From assembly GCF_001420595.1 (NCBI RefSeq), contig NZ_LJIX01000006.1, forward strand, positions 237,861-301,860: a DNA stretch of 64,000 nt. Direction: 5' to 3'. Positions 1 to 6,545 of the stretch are shown here, one piece after another. Source of the DNA: Cytobacillus solani. GTDB lineage: Bacteria > Bacillota > Bacilli > Bacillales > Cytobacillaceae. Numbering within the stretch: the first letter of the stretch is position 1; each line of letters starts with the position of its first letter. The position numbers were made by a program, and so were the translations under genes. The notes under the pieces are model-generated. The model saw only the letters and a list, made by a program, of their open reading frames with translations, did not search any database and was not told the DNA's origin.

Positions 1-119
1 TGAGTAGAAACATCTTCACTAGCAATAGTAATAGTTTCTACTGGTGCAGCACTAACCGGTCCAAGCATACTAAAACTAACTCCAACAGCAGCAGCAATTG
101 ATAATATTTTTTTCTTCAT
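1..119 (-). CDS. Secreted protein, N-terminal fragment only
   Basis: The minus strand reads from an ATG at 119 to the window edge, giving 39 residues that begin MKKKILSIAAAVGVSFSMLG and continue PVSAAPVETITIAS. This is a classical Sec signal peptide: lysine-rich start, alanine/valine core, and a likely cleavage after an Ala near residue 24. A GGGAGATGAGGGA ribosome binding site lies directly upstream. The rest of the gene is outside the window, so only export, not function, can be stated. It is divergent from the lipoprotein gene at 315. Confidence 0.7.
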   Translation of the reverse strand, partial: MKKKILSIAAAVGVSFSMLGPVSAAPVETITIASEDVST

Positions 120-314
120 TCCCTCATCTCCCATTATTTTCTATTTTTGTAATATATATACTACGATTTTAATATTATCATATAATTTATAATATTCAAC
201 ACTATTTTACATATTTTCCTTATTTTTTACAGTAAAGTATATTTATCTCATTTTTTATAGTATACTGTAAATTATAAATATTACTATAAATCTTTTAATC
301 GAGGGGGATTAATC

Positions 315-854
315 ATGAAGAGATCACTATTTATTGGAGCAATCACACTAGGATTACTAATAGGATGCTCCAATGAAGGAAGTAAAGATATTGAAGAAAA
401 TGAACAAGATACAATAGCCTCCAGCGAAAAATCCACTGAGGAATTAAAGACTTGGAATGTCACAACACAAAACTCTATACAAATTAAGAATGAAAACGTG
501 GATTTGTTAGGTGAAATAGGTGATTACGTTCTTAGGTCAGATGTATTTCGGATAGAAACAGAAGGACTATATACATGGTATTTATGGACTCAGGATCAAA
601 ATAAAGAAGATTTGATTGGAAAGAAAGTTAGTATAAAAGGTATTAGTGAAAAAAATAAAGGTGAAGAAATGCACTTATCAGATGGGGAAATCCAAGAATT
701 ATCAGAAGATGAGATACTTAGTTTGCCTGATTCTGATAGAATGGTAAAATTCGAAGCAAAAATTACTCCCCTAAGAGAAGGTAGATGGAAATTAAAAACC
801 TATCTTGAAAATAATTTACTTGGCACTACCGTAATTAGTGTTCAAGCAAAATGA
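315..854 (+). CDS. Small lipoprotein of unknown function
   Basis: A 179-residue protein with a lipoprotein signal peptide: MKRSLF start, hydrophobic core, and a lipobox ending LIGC at Cys18, so the mature protein should be anchored to the outer face of the membrane. An acidic, Ser/Glu-rich linker (about residues 20-45) precedes a folded domain of alternating beta-type segments. I do not recognise the family. The start is supported by a GAGGGGGA site just upstream. The A+T-rich upstream region and the hairpin terminator immediately downstream suggest it is transcribed alone. No neighbour points to a role. Confidence 0.75.
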   Translation: MKRSLFIGAITLGLLIGCSNEGSKDIEENEQDTIASSEKSTEELKTWNVTTQNSIQIKNENVDLLGEIGDYVLRSDVFRIETEGLYTWYLWTQDQNKEDLIGKKVSIKGISEKNKGEEMHLSDGEIQELSEDEILSLPDSDRMVKFEAKITPLREGRWKLKTYLENNLLGTTVISVQAK

Positions 855-873
855 GACAATTGTTGTAAAACAT

Positions 874-928
874 AAAAAATCACTCTATAGAGTAGGTAGA
901 AAAAACCTCTCTATAGAGTGATTTTTTT
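874..928 (+). terminator. Intrinsic terminator after the lipoprotein gene
   Basis: The arms AAAAAATCACTCTATAGAG (874-892) and CTCTATAGAGTGATTTTTTT (909-928) are exact complements with a 16-base loop. An A-run on one side and a T-run on the other make it able to work in both directions. Confidence 0.85.
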
Positions 929-1046
929 GTACTATAAAGTAAAAGTACAGAAATAACTAGAGAAAAGTACAACTTTTACTATTAAGGCACTATGAGTAAA
1001 GATTTATAGAAAACTAGGAGGAAAATTTAGGATTTGCTAGTCTAAA

Positions 1047-1358
1047 CTAGGAGTTAACTACATGATTTTGGATTACCATGTACTGTCGGAATTGGCCCCA
1101 ACATTGACTTTTCATGCTATTAATATAATGAACAGTGCCGGTAATTATATTAGTAAATCCATTTTCAAAAACTACGATGTTCAAGGTTTCGTTAAATTCC
1201 ATGGCTTCACAAATAATCAATTCAAACTCTTCTATGGCTTGTTCGTCTAATAAAGGTTGTTCAACCCGATGTTCATCCACTAGTGCATCTTTCAAACTCT
1301 GTACATGCTCTGGCAGCATCATTGCAGTCCACTTAATAGTTCCGCGGTCTTTTATCAT
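1047..1358 (-). CDS. YolD-like family protein
   Basis: This 103-residue protein carries the YolD-family hallmark near its N-terminus, DRGTIKWTAMMLPEHV (residues about 4-19), followed by the acidic helix and a C-terminal beta stretch (TNIITGTVHYINSM). YolD proteins are usually encoded beside Y-family DNA polymerases of the UvrX type and belong to the SOS response; their biochemical role is not established. No polymerase gene is present here. An exact LexA box (GAACATTAGTTC at 1390-1401) lies 32 bases upstream of the start. A second YolD-like gene starts divergently at 1583, sharing the control region. The C-terminus departs from the usual YolD ending, so slight truncation or decay is possible. 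Confidence 0.8.
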   Translation of the reverse strand: MIKDRGTIKWTAMMLPEHVQSLKDALVDEHRVEQPLLDEQAIEEFELIICEAMEFNETLNIVVFENGFTNIITGTVHYINSMKSQCWGQFRQYMVIQNHVVNS

Positions 1359-1389
1359 TTATTCCATCTCCTTTTCATATATTATATGC

Positions 1390-1432
1390 GAACATTAGTT
1401 CTTTATTCAGCTTGAAATCGAATAAATGTTCG
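1390..1432. promoter_or_regulatory. Two LexA (SOS) boxes in a divergent control region
   Basis: Bases 1390-1401 read GAACATTAGTTC, an exact match to the Bacillus LexA/DinR core GAAC-N4-GTTC. Bases 1419-1432 read CGAATAAATGTTCG, one base from the extended consensus CGAAC-N4-GTTCG. The pair sits between two divergent YolD-family genes, so LexA repression of both is the natural reading. Binding is inferred from the sequence. Confidence 0.8.
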
Positions 1433-1462
1433 TATAAAATGAAGGTAAAGGAGGTCAGATTG

Positions 1463-1580
1463 ATGAGAAGTTTATTATTAAAGGCGGCAGCAAATGGCGC
1501 ATTATTAGAAATGATATACCAGGAAAATAACTAACATCTTATCAGTCGGGCCAGTAAGAAACCTAAGGAAAGGTGCATAA
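1463..1580 (+). pseudogene. Collapsed WYL-like small protein gene
   Basis: An ATG at 1463 with a good AAAGGAGGT site opens 23 codons (MRSLLLKAAANGALLEMIYQ then ENN) that stop at 1532-1534. Overlapping the stop in another frame, 1533-1577 encodes NILSVGPVRNLRKGA followed by TAA. From memory, Bacillus small WYL-like proteins of about 70 residues begin with LLLRAAENG...EMIY and end with ILSAGPVR. The two pieces therefore look like the head and tail of one such gene joined by an internal deletion that changed the frame. Such genes often accompany YolD/UvrX genes, matching the neighbours. Confidence 0.55.
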
Positions 1581-1582
1581 CA

Positions 1583-1822
1583 GTGGCTAAAATTAAGAGA
1601 AAACGACCAACAAGGGATGAATTCGAGTTAGAGGAGATTGGAAATACACTTGTAGAGGCAAATGATGAAAAATCAGAAGTAATTTTAGATGTTTGGGAAA
1701 AAGGGCCTGTTCAAGGAAATATTATAAAAATGGATAGTCGTACAAGATTAATTCATATCGAAAAGGATTCAAATGTTACTAAAGTTCCTTTTATGGACAT
1801 AATGAAAGTTTCGGTATTATAA
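1583..1822 (+). CDS. YolD-like family protein, second copy
   Basis: A 79-residue protein from a GTG start at 1583, preceded by AGGAAAGG. It begins AKIKRKRPTRDEFELEEIGN and ends with the beta-strand pattern typical of YolD C-termini (GNIIKMDSRTRLIHIEKD, then VPFMDIMKVSVL). It lacks the N-terminal RGTIKW...LPEH segment seen in the copy at 1047, so it is either a short family variant or the C-terminal half on a new start. It lies three bases after the tail of the collapsed WYL-like gene and is probably co-transcribed from the LexA-controlled region. Function beyond a link to SOS is unknown. Confidence 0.6.
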   Translation: MAKIKRKRPTRDEFELEEIGNTLVEANDEKSEVILDVWEKGPVQGNIIKMDSRTRLIHIEKDSNVTKVPFMDIMKVSVL

Positions 1823-1891
1823 GTTGGAGCTCCTCTCATTTGAGAAGAGCTTTATTTATTCCACCAAATGTCCCTATAGGTTTCTTTCTGT

Positions 1892-2128
1892 ATGGTTAGT
1901 GCTCTTGTGATCCGTAACAGACGTATCTTCATCTCTAACAAATTCCACCACTCTAATGAGATCGATTACAAACAATCTCTGGCAAAAGACATTCTAAAAT
2001 TCAAAAGATATACAAAGTTATCCACATATAATCCACAATTTGTACTTATTTGGGTGACAAACACGCCTTATCGGAAGAAAAAGCTTCAGAAGATATGTGA
2101 AGGTGTGAAAAACCCAATCTACCTATAG
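1892..2128 (+). pseudogene. Possible replication-relaxation protein relic
   Basis: A 78-codon open frame encodes a C-terminal-looking segment: a helix with Lys/Asp pattern (YKQSLAKDILKFKRY), a beta strand (FVLIWVTNT) and a final basic helix (YRKKKLQKICEGV). This order resembles the end of plasmid/ICE replication-relaxation family proteins. There is no ribosome binding site before the first ATG, no N-terminal winged-helix part, and no neighbouring mobilisation gene. It is best read as a fragment of a lost mobile-element gene; the family assignment is from memory and weak. Confidence 0.3.
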
Positions 2129-2360
2129 GAGGTGTAAAGATTATTAAGTTGTAAAATTAACAATAGAGTCGTTTAAAAAGTTAATAAATATGAATCATTC
2201 TATTCCACAAACGGGGAGTTTAGTTGAACAAAGAGAAAAAAGAATGCAATAGTTTTCATTTTACTTAAAAGCTTTAAGTTTTTATAACTAAGTATTTATA
2301 TTACATAAATAATGACATGAATGTAGGTTATTTTTCATACTATATTTTTGGGGTGGAAAA

Positions 2361-2801
2361 ATGACAAGAGCAAAATACCGAAGTTCAGACGTTGACTTAA
2401 TGGCAAGGATGATGAGAGCAGAAGCAGAAGGTGAAGGACAACAAGGAATGTTATATGTTGGAAATGTAATTGTGAATCGACTTGTAGCTAATTGTATAGA
2501 CTTTATAGGTTTAAGAACAATTCCACAGGTCATTTATCAAGTACAAGGAGGAAATTATGCTTTTGAAGCTGTTCAAAAAGGGAATGTATTTTATCAAAGA
2601 GCGAGAGGTATTGAAAGAAGATTGGCAGAACAGAATTTGAAGCACTGGAGACAGCATCCGGCTAGATATGCCCTTTGGTATTTCAATCCCTATGCGCCAT
2701 GTCCTCCAACATGGTATGATCAACCTCATACTGGTCAATTTAAAAACCATTGTTTTTATGAACCAAAACCTGGAACATGTGATAGTGTTTATAGAGGTTA
2801 A
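2361..2801 (+). CDS. cwlJ: Spore cortex-lytic cell wall hydrolase, CwlJ type
   Basis: A 146-residue protein matching the Hydrolase_2 (SleB/CwlJ) catalytic domain over its full length and close to the usual CwlJ size (about 142 residues). Visible hallmarks are SSDVDLMARMMRAEAEGEG with the catalytic Glu near residue 22, QGMLYVGNVIVNR, FEAVQKG, the WYFNPYAPCPPTWYDQP block and the Cys-containing end HCFYEPKPGTCDSVY. CwlJ lacks a signal peptide, is laid down in the spore coat, and degrades cortex peptidoglycan during germination. GGGGTGG precedes the ATG by five bases. No gerQ partner is adjacent. The low-GC accessory setting suggests an additional rather than the only cwlJ copy, which cannot be tested here. 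Confidence 0.85.
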   Translation: MTRAKYRSSDVDLMARMMRAEAEGEGQQGMLYVGNVIVNRLVANCIDFIGLRTIPQVIYQVQGGNYAFEAVQKGNVFYQRARGIERRLAEQNLKHWRQHPARYALWYFNPYAPCPPTWYDQPHTGQFKNHCFYEPKPGTCDSVYRG

Positions 2802-2827
2802 GCATACTCTTTGAGTAAGCTTTTTTA
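2800..2827 (+). terminator. Terminator after cwlJ
   Basis: AAGCATACTC (2800-2809) pairs with GAGTAAGCTT (2813-2822), one mismatch, followed by a T-run. The hairpin starts in the cwlJ stop codon. Confidence 0.7.
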
Positions 2828-3224
2828 CATGTTTAAAATATTTATATAATATAAAACTTTTAGTAATAGTTTTTATCTAAAAAAGTTAGAATGTGAATTT
2901 TTCTACTTAAGCTAATGAGTTGCTTTCCTTTAATAACAATATTCAACAATCGGGCGCAATTGTTGAATAAAACATAGATTTTTAAATGACCATGATTCAA
3001 AATGCTGGGTTGGGTTATGTACTTATTCAAGTTTCTCCATTAATATTAAATGTATTAAAGCAAGTAGGGAATGCGGTGTAGTATCCAAAAGGTGCCCAAT
3101 AAGTGCCTGTTTTAATATTTTTCAGTATCGTCAGGTGAATTTTTAAATGATAAGGTTGTACCTAACAGCTATATATAATAGTAGAAACTAGGGTAGTATT
3201 TCTCTATATTCCCTCATAACAAAT

Positions 3225-3241
3225 GGGCGGCATGATGTAAT
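3225..3241 (+). repeat. groEL 3'-end-like repeat, copy 1
   Basis: GGGCGGCATGATGTAAT. With the preceding AT it reads ATG GGC GGC ATG ATG TAA, Met-Gly-Gly-Met-Met-stop, the usual C-terminus of Bacillus GroEL. No groEL coding sequence precedes it. An identical 17-mer is at 5420 and a one-base variant at 9035, all on the plus strand. It is interpreted as an attachment-site copy of an element that targets the end of groEL. Confidence 0.6.
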
Positions 3242-3317
3242 AAGCCCCTCCAACCATTGATATGACTGGGTTTGTTAGTAAGGTGAGAGTGGTTTGCTAA
3301 CATTGAGGATATTAATA

Positions 3318-3362
3318 GAGGCTTCTCATAAGTTCATTGAACTTTTGGGGGGCTTCTTTTTT
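3318..3362 (+). terminator. Terminator downstream of groEL-tail copy 1
   Basis: GAGGCTTCTC (3318-3327) pairs through G-C and G-U pairs with GGGGGGCTTC (3347-3356); an inner AAGTTCA/TGAACTT stem and a T-run follow the same plan. It is clearly related in sequence to the terminator at 5456, which follows copy 2. Confidence 0.7.
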
Positions 3363-3529
3363 CATTTCTTGGGTTACTTGGAGATACATATTTTTCCTGA
3401 TACTCCCACGGCTAAAGCCGATGGGGTTCTAAGATACTAATACACTGTTACTTACCCTGGTCTTGGTTATATGTTGAAAAGTATCTAGAGACATATAGGT
3501 GAAACCGAATCTGAAATAAACCTTTGACC

Positions 3530-3564
3530 CCCGTATTGCAAATGAGCAATACGGGTATTTTTAT
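3530..3564 (+). terminator. Hairpin terminator
   Basis: CCCGTATTGC (3530-3539) and GCAATACGGG (3546-3555) are perfect complements around a six-base loop, followed by TATTTTTAT. It lies upstream of the RidA gene with no open gene before it. Confidence 0.7.
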
Positions 3565-3775
3565 ATAATTTAATCTTTTTGCAATGTATCTCCTTACAGT
3601 TTTATTCGCCTGTAATGCCCTATATTTTATAGTTAAGTCGCAAGGTTGAACTACTTAATATTCCTTGCATTTCTACAAAACAAATCATTTTTAATGGTTT
3701 AGCCGGTTATTTCGGTGCGAAACATGAGTTAATACATATATCTATAAAAAAATTATCTAAAAGGGGAATACTATT

Positions 3776-5047
3776 ATGAGCGGCTTTAACGCAGTATTAG
3801 CAAGAAATACGGAAAATGCTCCAAACGGTAACGGTCTATATTCACAAACTGTAGCTTTCTCTCATTACAATAATCTTTCAGCTCAATTACCTATCGAACC
3901 CAAAACTGGTAAATTGGTAGCTGGTGGTATAAAAGAGCAGGCTGAACAGTGCTTTAAAAATATCAAGGCAATTGTAGAAAGCATTGATCATGTTATGAGC
4001 GATATTGTTAGAATCACTGTATTCGTTAAGAATATCAAAGATATTGACGCTGTAGACGAAGTTTATAAAACATACTTCCCAACCTATGTTCCTTCACGAA
4101 CAACAGTTGCAGTTGCAGCTTTACCTATGGATGCTTTGGTGCAAATTGAAGCACTTGTTTCACACGGTGAAGGTACCATTCCAAACGCACCACAAGCAGG
4201 CGATCTCATAAAGCTTACAAATAACACGGAAAATGCACCAACAAGTTCTCTATCTACACAAACCGTGTCTTTCTCTCATTACAATAATCTTTCAGCTCAA
4301 TTACCTATCGATCCGAAAACTGGTAGATTGGTAGCTGGCGGTGTAAAAGAGCAGGCTGGACAGTGCTTAAAGAATATTAAGGCAATTTTAGAAAGTATCG
4401 ACGTTCCTTTTGATGATATTGTTAAAATTAATATCTTCCTTAAAGACCTATCGGATATTGATGCGGTAAATGAAGTTTATACAACATTTTTCCCAGACTC
4501 GGCTATTGCTAGGGCTGTAGCCTATGTCCCTGCACGGACAACAGTTGCAGCTTCCGCTTTACCTATGGATGCTTTGGTACAAATTGAAGCAGTGGTGTCA
4601 CACGGAGATGGTACACCTCCACAAGCTGTTGAAGACAGACATGGAATCGTTATATGGGCAAACAACACTGAAGATGCACCAAAGAGTTCACTATCTACAC
4701 AAACTGTAGCGTTTTCTCATTACAATCACCTTTCAGCTCAATTACCTTTGGACCCAAAAATTGGTGAAATAGTAGCTGGTGGTATAAAAGAGCAGGCTGA
4801 ACAGTGCTTAAAAAATATCAAGGCAATTATTGAAAGTATCAACCATGATATGGACGATGTGGTTAAAGTAAATATCTTCCTTAAAGATATCGCGGATGTT
4901 GATGCTGTAGACGAAGTTTACACAACATTCTTCCCAAGCGGTATTCCTGCACGAAGAACAGTTGGCGTATCAGCTTTACCTCAAGATGCTTTAATCCAAA
5001 TCGATGCAGTTGTAGCAAACGCTGAGGGAACACCTCCAAAAGCATAA
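3776..5047 (+). CDS. Triple RidA-domain protein (single-chain YjgF/UK114 trimer)
   Basis: A 423-residue protein made of three consecutive RidA (YjgF/YER057c/UK114) domains of about 130-145 residues. Each has the SxQTVxFSHYNxLSAQLP opening, GxIKEQAxQCxKNIKAI, a DIVxI/VNIFLKDI segment, and the closing pattern R(T)TVxxxALPxDALxQIxAxV. The conserved Arg that binds the imine/carboxylate substrate is kept in all three (YVPSRTT, YVPARTT, GIPARRT). RidA hydrolyses reactive enamines and imines from PLP enzymes and is normally a homotrimer with active sites between subunits, so this gene could encode the whole trimer in one chain. Domains 1 and 2 are nearly identical at DNA level over long runs, pointing to recent tandem duplication. 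AAGGGGAA precedes the ATG. It stands alone between groEL-tail copies 1 and 2. Confidence 0.9.
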   Translation: MSGFNAVLARNTENAPNGNGLYSQTVAFSHYNNLSAQLPIEPKTGKLVAGGIKEQAEQCFKNIKAIVESIDHVMSDIVRITVFVKNIKDIDAVDEVYKTYFPTYVPSRTTVAVAALPMDALVQIEALVSHGEGTIPNAPQAGDLIKLTNNTENAPTSSLSTQTVSFSHYNNLSAQLPIDPKTGRLVAGGVKEQAGQCLKNIKAILESIDVPFDDIVKINIFLKDLSDIDAVNEVYTTFFPDSAIARAVAYVPARTTVAASALPMDALVQIEAVVSHGDGTPPQAVEDRHGIVIWANNTEDAPKSSLSTQTVAFSHYNHLSAQLPLDPKIGEIVAGGIKEQAEQCLKNIKAIIESINHDMDDVVKVNIFLKDIADVDAVDEVYTTFFPSGIPARRTVGVSALPQDALIQIDAVVANAEGTPPKA

Positions 5048-5135
5048 CAGGCATTTGTTTGTAAATACAGGGACTATCAAAGTTACTTGTTAATGCCGAT
5101 GGTGAATGCGAAATCGCATATCCTATTCATAAGTG

Positions 5136-5173
5136 GCTGTCTCAAATGAAAATTGAGACAGCTTCCGTTTTTT
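5136..5173 (+). terminator. Terminator after the triple RidA gene
   Basis: GCTGTCTCAA (5136-5145) and TTGAGACAGC (5153-5162) pair perfectly, followed by TTCCGTTTTTT. Confidence 0.85.
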
Positions 5174-5328
5174 AACAGCGCAGCTTACTTCTCACATATT
5201 GAGTATATGGTTTAGATAGACGTTACTAAAAGCTATAGATTACAATTTTGATTACATAGCTGGCAGAATCGGAAGTGAAAATGCTAACATTTTGAACTAA
5301 CGCAATCCTATGAAAAACGGTAAATCCC

Positions 5329-5405
5329 CGTTAAAGATGTTACAGACAGAATTTAAAAAATCTTAATTTAACGTACTTTTCACACTCATCGTTAAAGATA
5401 TTACA
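5329..5405 (+). repeat. Direct repeat pair just upstream of groEL-tail copy 2
   Basis: CGTTAAAGATGTTACA (5329-5344) and CGTTAAAGATATTACA (5390-5405) match at 15 of 16 bases, with starts 61 bases apart, and end 76 and 15 bases before the 17-mer at 5420. Short direct repeats beside a crossover core are what arm-type integrase sites look like; this is an inference from spacing only. Confidence 0.5.
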
Positions 5406-5419
5406 CACTCTCAGCTTAC

Positions 5420-5436
5420 GGGCGGCATGATGTAAT
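5420..5436 (+). repeat. groEL 3'-end-like repeat, copy 2
   Basis: GGGCGGCATGATGTAAT, identical to copy 1. The extended form ACGGGCGGCATGATGTAATC (5418-5437) is shared with copy 3 except for one base. In frame it reads Thr-Gly-Gly-Met-Met-stop. No upstream groEL sequence is present. Confidence 0.6.
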
Positions 5437-5455
5437 CACACCTTACCAATTAAAT

Positions 5456-5499
5456 GAAGCTTCTCATTAGTCATTAGACTTTTGAGGAGCTTCATTTTT
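5456..5499 (+). terminator. Terminator downstream of groEL-tail copy 2
   Basis: GAAGCTTCTC (5456-5465) pairs with GAGGAGCTTC (5484-5493), with inner AGTC/GACT, then ATTTTTG. It is a sequence relative of the 3318-3362 terminator and lies only 20 bases after the repeat. Confidence 0.8.
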
Positions 5500-5641
5500 G
5501 TTAATCAAACGTATGATTAACAAAAATGTATGCTATTTTGTAAAAATCAATCTGTGGAACGAGATTAATCGGAGAGTCCCAGTGAATTACACCTTAGTAT
5601 TTTTAGAGGCTATGTTAAACAATTGTTGATTAGCTACACTA

Positions 5642-5707
5642 CCTTTGGTGCACATACTCATTTAGTTATTCATTCGAATAAAATTAAATGAACATGTACA
5701 CCAAAGG
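5642..5707. repeat. 26-base inverted repeat
   Basis: Left arm 5642-5667 and right arm 5682-5707 match in inverted orientation at 22 of 26 bases, with outer ends CCTTTGGTG and CACCAAAGG exact. The 14-base loop contains TTCGAA. There is no T-run on either side, so it is not a typical terminator. It could be a recombination or replication-related structure, or a small mobile repeat. Confidence 0.7.
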
Positions 5708-6545
5708 CTATAAAACAACAGCAAACATTAACAGGGCCACATTCTTAAAGCCTTATTAGTTTTCCTTTCAATATGCAAAAAAACGGAAATCACCACAAAT
5801 TTTCCGAAGCAAGGGGACGGGGCTCTTGCTTGCTCGTAAAAAAGACAAGAACAGCCCCTATGCTTCTTTATTCTGATATAACGATCAAAAAAAACTCAAA
5901 AAATATTATGCACTTAGGTGAGTGAACGATATTTCCTGGGCTTATTAACAAAATCTGTCTCCAAATAAGCGTGCAGTAGAAGCTTTCAGGCCATATTCCT
6001 GCAATTATATGAGTGAAAACTACACATTCTTAATTGAACTATTGGATTATAATAAATAATACACAATTATAAAAGTTATTTAATTAATAAATAAAAAAGA
6101 GACGCTTCTTTAAACTGCTCTGAGATATAGCCCTTAGGTTAGGTCTTGAATCATCCCTCCTTATATTAATTAATTAATTTTCCAATATCATATAATGAAA
6201 ATCTAAATTTGCTTGTACTAAAGTACAGGAGCCAAGCTAATTTAAAAACAATAAATAACCCAATCTCATTATCCAAAAATCCATACAATAATAATGTAAA
6301 CATTGGTACAGAGAGGGCTATTTGTACAACCGATTACAAGTGAAGCACAGGATATGAGGTATATTGTTTTACATTTATTTCAAAATTGAGCATAGGTTGT
6401 AGAATGAAAAAATCAATTTTTTGTTCTCAATGAAAATTTTATAGTGAAATTAATGTAAAGATATGGCTCCCGCACCATCAAGAAATTCCTTTTTCAAATA
6501 AAGTCCTCATCTTTTTCCAATGAAAGCAAATTTGGAGGTTTTACT

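Larger units (their letters stand above)
2828..3775. other. Gene-poor gap with groEL-tail copy and two terminators
   Basis: About 950 A+T-rich bases with no supportable gene. A 31-codon frame near 2988-3081 lacks a ribosome binding site and is not called. The gap holds the first groEL-end copy (3225-3241), a terminator at 3318-3362 and a second hairpin at 3530-3564, listed separately. The stretch just before 3776 (3565-3760) shows no recognisable promoter. Confidence 0.5.
5048..6545. other. 1.5-kb non-coding gap
   Basis: No open frame here has a start, ribosome binding site and recognisable protein. It contains the RidA terminator (5136), a pair of direct repeats (5329 and 5390), groEL-tail copy 2 (5420), its terminator (5456) and a long inverted repeat (5642-5707). 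Around 5824-5861 a G-rich segment, GGGGCTCTTG, can pair with CAAGAACAGCCCC but has no T-run. Bases 5900-6520 show nothing I can name; the gene at 6546 has the site GGAGG at 6533-6537. Confidence 0.5.

Noticed and set aside
2988-3081. 31-codon frame beginning MTMIQNAGLGYVLIQV
   Set aside because: No ribosome binding site, no family, and length expected by chance; the resemblance to the lacZ start is coincidence.
5824-5861. Terminator at 5824-5861
   Set aside because: GGGGCT/AGCCCC can pair but there is no T-run and no gene before it.
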